A stretch of DNA of 64,000 bases. It comes from Capitulum mitella. Its lineage: Eukaryota > Arthropoda > Thecostraca > Pollicipedomorpha > Pollicipedidae. A model generated the notes under the pieces. The model saw nothing but the letters and a program-made list of their open reading frames with translations, was not told the origin of the DNA and did no database searches. The translations under genes and the position numbers were made by a program. Below, in pieces: positions 1 through 10,509 of the stretch. Position 1 is the first letter of the stretch. Every line of letters begins with the position of its first letter. The stretch is taken from NCBI GenBank assembly GCA_030062745.1, contig CP099839.1, positions 129,001 through 193,000 of the forward strand, given 5' to 3'.

Positions 1-17
1 AATCGTACGTCTTTCAG

Positions 18-2802
18 TCACGGGTATGAGGAGGAATTCGAGCGTTTCGCAAAGCTTCGAAACGAAAGTATCGTCTGCCCAGATTGCGGCAACCGACAGA
101 TTATCGACAGAAAGGTACGAAACTATTACATTTCTTATCGCTGATTTCAAGGAGATGCGTCGATGTTCACCTGCATGCGTGACAGTTACATTTTTTTAGC
201 GTGACTTCCGTTCGTGACAGTTGTGAAAAAGGAACCGCACACTTTTTCGTGCCTTGAAGCCCATTCATGATCTCGTAGCTCAGCCACGTGACGTACTGCA
301 CGTGCGCCGGCGGCCAGCCGACCGCGGCCGTCAACCGTGGAGCGGAGAGCACGTGGGTGCCATTCCTTGAACGGAACCACGTGGTGGTGTGGCGGCAGCA
401 GCACCCGGAACAGCCGCACCTCTATTCGTACAAAGGTATCTGTCTGGGCGCCGGAACGTTCCGAACTTTCGGGATGTCGTCGGTCTGCTGCTCCCTGTGT
501 TTGCATCGAAGAAATGCTGCATATATAGTATCATGGAAGTCAGCCTGTCTGTCCACCGTAAAAGCTTTTGGGCTTTCAGTCTTGCCCGTGGCGATCGTTT
601 GCTCGACAAAAAGTTCCGAGAACGCGGAGAGACTCTGGATCCCAGTCGAGAGCATGCCAGCGTTGCAGACGCCCCGTCCGACTTCTCTGCGACGCGCCAG
701 CCGTCGCGGGACCGCGTCGCTGACGACGTCTGTCGGTCGCCGTGCGCCGCAGTGTACGGCTCCTACGACGACGTGTCGGCCGAGACGTTCTTCGAGGTGC
801 AGCTGAACACGGCCTACCGGAGCCATTGGGACCCGAGCGTGCTCGAGCTGCGCGTGGTCGACTCGGGGCCCGCCGCCGGCCAGGACGTCATCTACTGGAG
901 CGTGCGGTTCCCGGTCAGTGGCGCGGAGCTTCGCGATCTCAGCCGTTCTCCAGGGTGGGCTGTAATCTTAACGCTTCTCCATCGCATTCCAGCCCTGGTC
1001 GCGCCCTCTGGTTGATTATTGGGTTATTTAACGACGCTGTCGACTGCCAGAGTCATTTCTCGTCGCGACCTCTCACGCCGGTTGTCGCGGGGGCCGGCGA
1101 AATGTCGCTGTTACCCGGACTCGAGCCGGGGACCTTTCGGCCATAAGGCGAGCATGGTAACCACTACACTACACCCACTGCACTACGTCGTTCGAGCCTC
1201 TCCGGTACTCAGTATCGTTCGCAGAACGGTTCTGCGCAGCCGTCGCCCGCGTCGTGACCGGGCCGCCGCCGCTGACGCCGTCCGTGCCGTCGGCAGAGCA
1301 TGTTCCAGAACCGGGACTACGTGTTCGACCGGCGCTATTACGTGGACAAGGCGGCGCGTCAGATGACGATCGTGTCGCGCTGCACCGCCCACCCGGACTG
1401 CCCGGAGCGGGCCGGCGTGGTGCGCGTGCACGACTACTGGTCGGTCATGGTCATCCGGCCGCACGCCGAGTTCGACCAGGTGATGACGGCCGCGGCGGGG
1501 CACAGCTCGTCGACGGAGGGGCGCCAGCGGCGGCGCGCTGCGAGCGGTCTCTGTGTGTGAGGAGCAGGGATAAGTGGCATTGTTCCTGTAAGGTGGCGTG
1601 CAGTGCAAACGCCACTGAATTGCACTCAGAACCGTGACAGATGCGGAGTCTTCGTCTTCCGTCGTTATGTTGTGCGGCTGTTAACCACGGCTGCTGCATG
1701 AGAAAGATCTCCATAAGGCGTGAGTTATGGCCCGGGTGTTGTGAAATTGATGGTATGGGTCGTCACCCGTTAATATGAGAGTTTGTTGCCATCCGCACTG
1801 CGACTGACGCTGCTGTGTCACGCGTTCCCGCCGCAGCCGGGCATGGACTTTGGCCTGACATACTTTGACGACCCGGGCACGTACCTACCGCCGGTCATCA
1901 CCAACTACGTGGCGGCCACCGGTGAGTGGGCTGCCTGCCATGTGGCGCGGTGCCCGCCGCGCCGCCGGCATCGGCCCGAACGCTGACGTACGCAGCGACG
2001 CGCTTCAAAACTCGCCGCCCCCGCAGAAACGGCGCATCCGACTGCGTGAGATGCGTCGTAGGGAGAAGATCGTTTTGCGTTGAATGCTTTCGGTTGGCTT
2101 TACATCTTGTTTCTTGCGTCTTGTTTAGTTCGTAACGTGCTGAGGGACGTTTCGCGACTACCGTTTTGTCATTAGTCGAAGAGATGGGAAGTGAGATTTA
2201 AAAAGCGCTGGGGGGGGGAGAGTGGGCAGAGTAATCAACCTGAATATAATACCTGACATATTGGCATACGTGCTCGAGGCCGAAAGCGTCTTATGCAAAG
2301 CCGGAAGTGCTGACCTAGATGGTAATTGATGACTCAGAACTCGAAACACAATTTTTATCAAACCACATAACATTTCTCAGATTTCAAGCGCATATTCAGT
2401 CCATCTATGATGGTCGTAATTCCGTGTTCACGTGTCCAATGAGTTGCCCATGTTTAGTGTCCCTGTTTCATTAGTTTCATTGTTCATTGCTGTCATTTTC
2501 AAACTGCGTTATATTGGACTGTACCCGTTCAAGCATTACCTTTATTGCTGCGAACTTCCGCGCTTACTCAGCACGCTGACGCATTTGCCGTCGGTGCGCC
2601 AGGTCTTCCAAACTTCCTGGAGCGCGTGGCGGATGCGGCGCGTACCGTGGAGCGTCAGCTGGCCGTGGGGAAGGTGTCGGTGCCGCTACAGTTCTTGCAG
2701 GTCAGCCGGCGGCCCTCCGAGACGGCGGCCGGCGCGCGCACCGCCCCCGGCCGGCCCGAGCTCAGTTCCTACCACCTCAACGGCGACTTCGTGCCGTCGT
2801 GA
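18..2802 (+). CDS. STARD7: StAR-related lipid transfer protein 7, 3' exons
   Basis: START-domain protein; the family carries phosphatidylcholine between membranes, in vertebrates to mitochondria. Proposed exons are 18-114, 279-435, 753-913, 1297-1479, 1837-1921 and 2603-2802 (TGA). All have AG/GT borders, and every phase joins cleanly. The spliced product aligns with STARD7 through the START domain: WVPFLERNHVVVW, LYSYKVYGSYDDV (across a junction), FFEVQLNTAYRSHWD, NRDYVFDRRYYVD, VIRPHAEFD, LTYFDDPGTY and GLPNFLERV. STARD7 is a closer match than PCTP because of FFxVQLxTxYRxxWD and VIRPHxxFD. The first two exons supply CPDCGNRQ and, across the junction, YCTC, a possible small zinc-binding site before START. 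Exon 18-114 and the 279 start rest mainly on phase and are less certain. About 293 residues are visible; the mitochondrial leader and first exon(s) lie left of the window. The ~54-residue tail after START is not conserved. The exons are GC-rich compared with the flanking repeats. Confidence 0.88.
1000..1180 (-). repeat. tRNA-Val-derived SINE in STARD7 intron
   Basis: On the minus strand the sequence follows tRNA-Val: box A TAGTGTAGTGG (1161-1171), then CTCGCC and CGAAAGGTCCCCGG, then box B GGCTCGAGTCC (1117-1127). Acceptor-stem pairing is missing and the anticodon stem is mispaired, so it is not a working tRNA. A non-tRNA body follows, ending near GTTAAATAACCCAATAATC around 1005-1035, the arrangement of a tRNA-derived SINE. 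It lies antisense in the intron between exons 753-913 and 1297-1479. The ends are approximate and no target-site duplication was identified. Confidence 0.75.
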
Positions 2803-3560
2803 TGGCCGGCGGCCGCGGCCGGACCGGTAGCCGGAGGCGGAGAGGCTAGGGCGGCGTGCAGTGGTGTCGCAGGCTCGGCAGGTGGACGCGGCTCGCTGTG
2901 TGGCGGTGCGCACCGACGACACCTGGCGTCGGGCGTCGGCGTGGAGGCGCGGCCGTAGATCTGACGCTCCTCTCGGAACGGACGCCTCGAGTCGCGCTCG
3001 CCTGCCGTGCGTTTGTTCACCCTGCGCTGCCTCATCGCATCCATTTGCAAGGCGGCCGCTCAGAAGTCGTCGCATGCATCGAAAATACCAATGACACCTA
3101 GCTGAGCGGCCGTTGTGCGGGCTGTCGGCAACAGCAACAGCCTGAAATGTCAGTTACAGTGCGCAGTAAGCGCGCTGATGTCGTTCGCAGTCTCACGGAG
3201 TGCACCAGGTCGCCGCATGGCGCGTAGTAAAGCAGCGGCACGTCAGAGCAGGCGTGTGACGTGGCGGAACGCTCGTGATACAGCGCTGTTGTGCGCTCAG
3301 CTGATTGTCAGGAGCCCGCCGCGGTTGTGTCGACGGTGCGGATTGCCCTGTTCGGGACCCGCCGTAGTGGTTTTCCGGCGGGAGCGCGTGCTGAGCGTGG
3401 GTCTGCTGCGTGTGCTGCGTGTGTGGATGGTACTGGCCCCCCGGCGGACTGTTTGCAGGCTTCGTGCCGGCGCTTGTGGCGGCCTGCCGCGCTTGTCTTG
3501 CCGAACCGGAATGCCCGGGGTGTTGTAATACAGGCCGGTTGCTTTCGTCTGTGTCTGATC
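2803..3560 (+). other. STARD7 3' UTR and GC-rich downstream DNA
   Basis: This GC-rich sequence follows the STARD7 stop codon. Several frames stay open because of base composition, but none gives a recognisable protein. No clear AATAAA signal was found, so the transcript end cannot be placed. Confidence 0.4.
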
Positions 3561-4453
3561 TCCAAAAAAATCTGATGCCACGTATGCGCGGTACACAGAG
3601 GAGATGCGACCTCCGCATCAATCCGGATTCCAAGGCGCGGGAAAATGCCACAAACTAATCTTTAAAAACAAGATTTGGAATGACAAAACTGACCGCATAT
3701 CATATAACAGCGAAACGCTGTGCAATAACGGATATCCCAATTTTCCAGCAGCCGTCTGGCCGTGCCTACATGACAACACTATCACCCCGCGTGAACACCA
3801 GATATATTTACACGCCACAGAACAACGACGGCGACTCGACACAGCCAGAACGCTGCAACAGCTGACGGTATTCCAGTACAGTGACCACACCAGAGCACAG
3901 ACCTCTCGCTGTCAGCACAGGGCTCGCGTAGGCAGAGTAACAAGATGAGGAGAACCAAACGAAAAAGCCCTCTAACGCACAGGCGCCGGCTGGCCTAAAT
4001 TTAGAACACAGCGCAGTGCAGTGTGGCTGCGGGTTCCAACAAAGTCGTGTGAGGTTGCAATTCAGTCCGGCATATTGACGACGGAGCTCTCCAACTGAAA
4101 GGAGTCGAACACGTCAGACAGCCTAGTCCAAGCCATGATCTATTGTGCTGTCGTCACTGGAGGCCTTCTGAAACATTTCCTGACGAGATGCGCACAGAAA
4201 ACAATTATCATCTCCCACTTCGTACACAAATCGGGTGATGGGAAGCAAATCGACCACGAACTCAACGGCGATCAGGCCGCAGAGAACGGCAATCAAAACG
4301 CGTTAAAATGCGAGCCAACACAGCCACTGACGTCAGCCGCCTCGTCGAGGCGGATCCAGCGATTCTGACGGCTCAGCGCGAGTGGCGAGAGCGGCGCAGC
4401 CCGCGGCCGGTCGGCGCCGGTCGCCGCCAGCGGCCCGCACCGCCCGGCGGCGA
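3561..4453. other. convergent intergenic region of STARD7 and ARL6IP4
   Basis: The two genes point at each other across this interval, which must hold the ARL6IP4 3' UTR and the end of the STARD7 transcript. GC falls compared with the flanking exons. No convincing reading frame, RNA gene or repeat was seen, and no canonical poly(A) signal on either strand. Confidence 0.4.
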
Positions 4454-5453
4454 TCACCTGGACAGACGCTTGGCCACCTCCTTCTGGAAGTGGGCGCCGT
4501 CGCCGCGCGTGGCCTCTTTGTTGATCTGCTGGTGCCGCTGCCGGCTGACGACCTCCTCCAGGATCTCGCCGCTGCCCCGCACCAGACTGCCGGCCCCGGG
4601 CGGCGTCACAGCGAGCAGGCGCCGGCGCAGCCGCTCTCTACTGCCACAGTCCGACGTCCGAATCATGCGCATCAGGACGACAGCTCTGCTCAGCAAAGAA
4701 TGTTGTCAAGGGCATCGGTGCAATTAAAAAGTCAACAGAATGTAGCGATGGTTCACGAAATGCAGGCATTCAACAGAAACGCGTGGGGTGCAGGACGTAA
4801 AGAACGGGAGGGCACTTCACTGTTTTCGGCAAAGTGCCTTACGCGGACACGGCCTCGCTACAGCCAGACACCTACCGACTGCGGCCTGTCTCCGGGTCCG
4901 TGACTCGGCGAACTTCGCGCTGCTGCTTCTCCCATTCCTCTTTCGTCATCGGTTTCATGGCCTGGCCCACCCCGGCGGCAGGCAGCGTCGGCCCGATCAG
5001 CTCCTCGTCGCCATCAGCGTTCTCCGCCGGCAAGTCTGTTTTCTTTGCTGCTCGCTCCTTCTTCCGCAGCTTCTTCAGCCGCTTTTTTACCTTCTTGAGG
5101 CGCTTCCTTTCTTTCTTAGCTCTCTTCTTTTCGGCCCTACGCTGCCGCCCGCCATCGCTGCTGCTGCTACTGCTAGCGCTGCTGCTTCTGCTACTGCTGC
5201 TCCCGCTGCTACTGCTTCCACGCTTCGATCTCTTCAGCGCCTTTGATATCCTGGCAGTCTTCTTCCGTCGCGACTCACGCTCCGACGATGAAGAGCTACT
5301 AGTGCTGCTGCTCCTGGCACTCTTCCGTCGCTTGCACTTAGTACTGCGTGAAGACCGTGATCTAGACCTACTGGTAGATCCATTTCTATGTGAATGATCA
5401 TCAGATTCTGCGTCAGATGAAGACTTTGATCTTTTTTTCTTCTCAGACCCCAT
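4454..5453 (-). CDS. ARL6IP4: ARL6IP4 / SRp25 nuclear speckle protein
   Basis: SR-25 family protein; ARL6IP4 is a nuclear-speckle protein linked to splicing regulation. Two exons: 5453-4876 and 4586-4454. The donor at 4875-4874 and acceptor at 4588-4587 join a split CGT codon, giving DPETGRSRLVRGSGEILEE, which closely follows the human DPETGRTRLIKGDGEVLEE region. The product is 236 residues, near the 25-kDa vertebrate isoform. Order: MGSEKKKRSK start; RS dipeptides and serine runs (residues ~20-105); a lysine/arginine-rich stretch (~110-140); then the conserved C-terminus with LIGPTLP, MTKEEWEKQQ, INKEATRGD and FQKEVAKRLSR. The start is the first in-frame Met after a TAA stop. A cag acceptor-like site just upstream leaves open an extra 5' exon. 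The gene converges on STARD7. Confidence 0.9.
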
Positions 5454-5699
5454 CCTCCATCCCTGCAACGGTGGTACATTTTAGTTTTCATTTTTACAGG
5501 ATAACTAAACAAAATATGAGTGAAAAGGCAAAATGCATGTTGACACCTTAGTCCTAACAGTTGCTGATGGCAATGGACTAACATCTGCCTGGTAATTATC
5601 CGAAAGAAATCAGTGCCGTGTAACTCAGTTGCATTCAAACACATCGAATCCAAATCTATGACAGAGCAGCATGAACACATCGAACAGTAACACACATAC

Positions 5700-6784
5700 G
5701 TCTACCACCCGTCATTAAGTGAAGCAGGTGGGTGACACCACAGCGGCTTGCGGCCCTCACGCGCGCACCCACGCCCTTCATCATCGTGGGCGGCACTTCC
5801 ATGTCCAGAGACGCCAGTGCTGTTCTGATTCGGCGCTTGAGTGCCACCTCGGAAGAAGCCACACATCCTCCTTATTACACTTCTTGCTTTAGGACTACCC
5901 AGAAATCCTCCACTGGGCGCAGCTGAGGTACATGCGGAGGGTTGTTCTCTCGTCTGATGACTGGCACGCCGGCATCCTCCAGAAACGAGGTCATCTCACG
6001 GGCATGATGTGCCACAGCCACGTCTGGCCAAAAAAGACAGCCACCATCCGGGTATTTCCCTTGCAGAAATGGCAGCAGCACATCCCGCAGACAATGCTGT
6101 CGATAGACATCTCCTCCACGTTGGCCCGACTAGGAAGGATGGCAGGTTTGGAGACCCCTCTTGGGGAGCTGGCGAACCGGACCATCATTTTCTTTGGAAA
6201 CTGATCAGCTGACATATATCTCACATCTTCCGGGATGTCGCCGCCTGGACCAGCATACAAACCTCCGTTTCTTGGTATGCTGTGGCCGAAAAAGGTGAAA
6301 TACCTTTCATCATTCATGACCATCAACATGTTCGCGCATGCTCGTAGTGAAGCTCGTGCCAGGTGACGTACACATGTTTTTTTGCCTGTTTTTCTTTTTT
6401 TACTGGTGCTTGGTGCCTTCCACCGCTTTCTATACTCAATCCCTTACTCCTTCAGAATTTTTGCCACGTAACTCTTCCTCACTCCAAAATGGCGGGCCAA
6501 GAGGCGGAGTAACCCAACTTTATTGGTCGCCTCTAATTGGTCGCATCCTTCAGAAATGCATTCTTCCTCCTGGCGTTCGCTTTGTGGCACGGTCTTCCGG
6601 CTTTGCCCTTGCCGCCAAGCTCAGTAGTGTCGCTTCTCTCGAGCTTCCGTAAGACATCATACATGGTGGATCTAGCTATCCCCACAGTTTTAAGGCGCCT
6701 CACAACATCGCATTTCGGTACATATGGCTTGAGCTTCGTAAATCTGCGAACCATTTTTCTAACGTCCTCTTTGTTCAGCGACAT
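5700..6784 (-). pseudogene. Tc1/mariner DD37E transposase relic
   Basis: The pieces lie in order on the minus strand but in several frames. MSLNKEDVRKMVRRF begins an N-terminal helix-turn-helix (6784-6533). RLLARHFGVRKSYVAKILKE looks like the second helix-turn-helix. The first catalytic Asp is in VMNDERYF, then KPAILPSRANVEE, the second Asp in FWPDVAVAHHA, and the third acidic residue in LRPVEDFW. Thirty-seven residues separate the second Asp from the Glu, hence DD37E. Frameshifts and stops separate the domains, so it is dead. Terminal inverted repeats flanking TA were not found. Confidence 0.8.
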
Positions 6785-7488
6785 CGTTAAGATAAAAAGA
6801 TGGCATTGCAATCTTTTTTATTAGCACCAGGGACGTAGCCAAGGGAGGCCATGCCCTCCCGAGTCAAGCGGTCCTCACTAGATATTTGGCGATTTCGCAC
6901 GAATACGGAATAGTGATCATATATAGGGATGCACCGGATATCCGGTCCGGCCGGATATCCGGCCGGATATTAGAGATTATCCGGTATCCGGTATCCGGCC
7001 GGATATTTTTGTGATCCGGCCGGATACTGCCGGATATTTAACCTCCCGGTGTACAATCAAGACGGTGCTCTAATGTCTGCGTCCAAAACCGTTTCAGGGG
7101 AAACGTGGCTTCTTGTGTTAGATTGTCGATGTAACTGGCAGTCCAAGTCGGTCTGGAGACCTTGGAACCAATTCTTTTCTGTATTGGTCCGGGAGGGTTC
7201 GGACATATCTTGCAAGAATGGGACTCAAGTTCAAAACTGTGAAACAATAGCCAGCATGCGGTCAGCAGCCCATCTTATGATTTCCCTTTTCCGAAATATT
7301 TCTTATCTTTCGCAAACTCTGACACAAATGCATTAAGGAAAAATATAAATTGTGGGCACTGGAAAATGAGACAGTATTTAAAGTCATACCGTAGGAACAT
7401 TTATTACTGTATGAACATTAAACTTTGCAAAAATATAGTCATAACCGTTGCGGTCAGTTCTTGCTTAATGGATCATCTCCATCACCTC

Positions 7489-8406
7489 TCATCTGTCGGC
7501 AAGGTGCACGCGCCTGGGTACGCGCACCAGCATTTTACGCGGTATCTCTAGGTCCAGAGCAGCGATCACCTGGCTCATCCAGCGCTTTAGGGCGACTTTG
7601 GATGTTACGTACCAGTCTCCCTGATACATCATCTGCTTAATGATGCCCCAGATGTCCTCAGTAGGACACACCTGGTGCACACAGGGGGACTGCTGTCACG
7701 CACTACATACGGCACTCTGGTCTCTTCCAGCAACTTGAGCGTTTTCTTCGCATAATGAGCGCTGGCCAAGTCTGGCCAGATCAACATGTCCCTCTCGAAA
7801 CAGTACCCATCCAAATATGGGATGAGCACATCTCCTACGCACTTCTCACGGTACACGTTACCATCAACATTACCCGTACCCGGCATGATAGCCGGCTTTG
7901 TCACACCTCTGAGAGAGATGGCGGGCCACACGAAAAGATTACGGGGAAACTTGCTCTCTGGCCTCAGTTGTACTTTTGCTGGACTTCTGCTGGACGTGCT
8001 CCATCAGAGTACCCAAGGTTTCCTGACATATACCTCTCGTGGTAGGTGAAGTAGCTTTCGTCGTCCATGGCAATGCCCCGTTCTTTCCGATTTCATGTGA
8101 TCCGCGGGACAGTTTCCGGATGCGGGTCATTTGGGCGACCTCTTGTTTTTGGGTGACCTGGGGTGACCTCTTGCTCTTTCGGTACCGAACCTTGTTTGCC
8201 ACCAATATTTTTTTGTCACGTACGTTCTGGAGATTCCAAACCTTCCAGCCGGAACGCGTTATGACACCCGTTGTTTTTAAAGCTCGAATCAGCTGTAGCT
8301 GTCTTTCAACACGCGCACTGGAATGGGGGTCTTTTTGTGCCCCCCACCTGCTCTTCTTGAATATCTCGAGAACGCATTTGAGCTGGTTGCTGTTACTTTG
8401 TGACAT
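7489..8406 (-). pseudogene. DD37E transposase relic inside element 6924-9664
   Basis: A transposase runs on the minus strand from MSQSNSNQLK. The first catalytic Asp is in IAMDDESYFTYH, reached only after a frameshift near 8095. The second is in LIWPDLASAHYA, and the Glu is in VCPTEDIWGIIKQ after another frame change. With the second copy as guide the spacing is 37 residues. It is related to the relic at 5700-6784 but belongs to a different subfamily. It is inactive because of frameshifts and stops. Confidence 0.78.
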
Positions 8407-8635
8407 TTATAGCAATTGAATAACTCGTCGAATGGCGTAGAAAAATTGGAAATCGGCTGGAAATTTTGAAGTTTCAAGCATTTGAAGTCAGGCAAACATC
8501 ACGAAAACGACGGTTGTCGCTGACAAATGGGAACTTTGTGAAAGAACTGGCGTTCTACTTAAGACTGCTGTTTGAACACAGTCAGGCGATGTCATTCGGG
8601 CATAAGTGATGGACGTACCAAGGCCACAGACAGGG

Positions 8636-9065
8636 TCAATAAGGGTTAAGGACATCAAAGGTCAAGGTTTGTGACCTGATCCAGATTTGCTTTGCAAGAT
8701 GTCAATTTGCATTCGTTCATGCATTCGAAGGCCCTAATAAAAACACGTGTGCGCACACTGATACGCTTACATATGCCAAAGTAAGTGAAGGTCAAGGTCG
8801 TTAAAGGCCAAGGTCAAATATCTTGTAACCTTGCTCAGATTTGTTCTGCAACATGTCGATTTGTATGAAATATGCATTCAAAGACCCTAATAAGGACACG
8901 TGTGCGCACATGCAGACGCTTATATATATATATGCCAGGGTCATTTTAGGTCAAGGTCATCAAAGGTCAAGAGCAGGTTTTTGTGACCTGGTCCAGATTT
9001 GTTTTGCAATACATCGATTTGTGTGAAATACGCATTCAAAGACCCTTCTAAAACATGTTTGGCAT
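8636..9065 (+). repeat. three ~150-bp tandem units with AGGTCA motifs
   Basis: Units start near 8636, 8782 and 8939. Each contains AAGGTCAAGG-type motifs, then TTGTGACCTGATCCAGATTTG, a GCATTCAAAGACCC block and AACACGTGTGCGCAC. The third unit is degenerate. The second copy of the parent element keeps two units. Confidence 0.75.
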
Positions 9066-9752
9066 ATTGATACTGACATGTATATACATACATAGCTATA
9101 CATACATACAGAAATATAAACGCTGGAAATGACCAGATGTACCGATGTTGGCTACCTTCACTGAAAATACGCCAAAAGGTACATGTCGCGCCCTCATTTA
9201 CTCTCAAACTGTCCCGTGTTGTTCGAAATCTGATCTGTAAAAGATGAAAAAATGACGTCACAGGTCATTGACCTGACATGACCTCGACCCAAAATCCCCA
9301 GTCAAGACGCCAAATGAATGGAAGTTAACGTATTCCACGTTTTAACGGCCCAACAAACACCCCGGTTTGTTCGAAAAGTTGTACGGAATGGCACGTACAG
9401 GCCGATAAAGTGTCCAAAGATCACCTTTTCAACCCCATTTGTCCATGAAGATATTAACTCACAAGCTGTGGGCATTTTTTGCTAATTTTTTCAGTTTCCC
9501 ATATTTTTCTTTTCTATTCCGTCTTTTCGATTTCATTATTTCAATAGAAACAGTGAATAAAAACATGTAAACGGTATCCGGTATCCGGCCGGATATCCGG
9601 TACCCCGATCCGGCATATCCGGTATCCGGCCGGATCACAAAAATCCCGATCCGGTGCATCCCTAATCATATATATGTTGCAAAAACAAGCATTAGATGTT
9701 TTCCTGTGCGTCAAACATGAGGTAAATTGCACAAAATTGCTATTTTTCCCAT

Positions 9753-9789
9753 AAATTTTGTCATATGCCAGTGGCATATGACAAAATTT
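9753..9789. repeat. near-perfect 37-bp palindrome
   Basis: Two 18-base arms (AAATTTTGTCATATGCCA and its exact complement) flank one G. It lies in the right part of the CAGGG MITE and could be that element's central fold. Confidence 0.85.
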
Positions 9790-10509
9790 GACATTTACCC
9801 TCCCCCGAGATAAATCGTTACGTGTCTGATTAGCACGTGTATTATGTCGTGGCCCTCCTCAGTGCAAAATTTCGTTTTCATGGGACTTCCGGTGTTCGGG
9901 ACATCAGTCACTGAACTTTGTCCGGACAATTAGAGAACACATGTTAAACCTAGGGATGCACCGGATATCCGGTCCGGCCGGATTAGGGATTATCCGGTAT
10001 CCGGTATCCCGCCGGATATTTTTTGTGATCCGACCGGATGTTGCCGGATACTTAACCTCCCGGTGTACGATCAAGTCGTTGCTCTAATGTTTACGTCCAA
10101 AACGGTTTCAGGAGAAACGTGGCTTGTTGTATTAGATTGTCCATGTAATTGGCAATTCCAGATCGATCTGGAGACCTTGGAACCAATACTTTGCTGTACT
10201 GGTCCGGGAGGGTTCAGACATATTTTGCAAGAATGGGACTTAAGTTCAGAGCTGTGAAACAATAACCAGCATGCGGTCAGCATCCCATCTTATGATTTAT
10301 ATCTTCCTTTTCCAAATATTTCTTATCTTTCTCAAATTCTCTGACACAATGCATTAACGGAAAATATAACGTGCGGGCACAGGGAAATGAGACAGTATTT
10401 AAAGTCATACCGCAAGTACATTTATTATTGTATGAACATTAAACTTTGCAGAAATGTAGTCATAGACGTTGCAGTCAGTTCTTGCCTAATGGGTCATCTC
10501 CATCTCCTC

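Larger units (their letters stand above)
6924..9664. mobile_element. hAT-like element with GGATATCCGG termini
   Basis: It begins TAGGGATGCACCGGAT and ends with the reverse complement of TAGGGATGCACCGGAT. A perfect 8-bp duplication, ATCATATA, lies at 6916-6923 and 9665-9672. Each end carries ~100 bp of reiterated TATCCGG/CCGGATA motifs. The interior holds a DD37E transposase relic and a tandem array. An 8-bp duplication suits hAT and not Tc1/mariner, which duplicates only TA, so the enclosed transposase probably did not mobilise this unit. Confidence 0.8.
6828..9828. mobile_element. hAT-like MITE (CAGGG type) split by a later insertion
   Basis: The left end CAGGGACGTAGCC (6828) pairs imperfectly with the right end CGTTACGTGTCTG (to 9828). 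A perfect 8-bp duplication, ATTAGCAC, flanks the pair at 6820-6827 and 9829-9836. Removing the inner element (6924-9664) leaves about 245 bp, the size of a non-autonomous MITE, and the outer ends resemble the separate MITE at 51886. Terminal sequence and 8-bp duplication both suggest hAT mobilisation. No transposase of its own remains. Confidence 0.75.

Noticed and set aside
186-826. Several long frames on both strands across the first STARD7 introns
   Set aside because: Shadows of GC-rich exons. The spliced plus-strand model explains the conserved residues with consistent phases.
1100-1180. Functional tRNA-Val gene in the STARD7 intron
   Set aside because: Acceptor stem absent and anticodon stem mispaired; a SINE-like body follows.
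3115-3658. Overlapping open frames downstream of STARD7
   Set aside because: At least six frames overlap on both strands, as expected from high GC. No motif recognised.
5018-5397. Leucine-rich plus-strand frame opposite ARL6IP4
   Set aside because: Antisense of serine/lysine codons in the ARL6IP4 exon.
8636-9065. CRISPR-like array
   Set aside because: Whole ~150-bp units are repeated, without short repeats and unique spacers, and the genome is eukaryotic.
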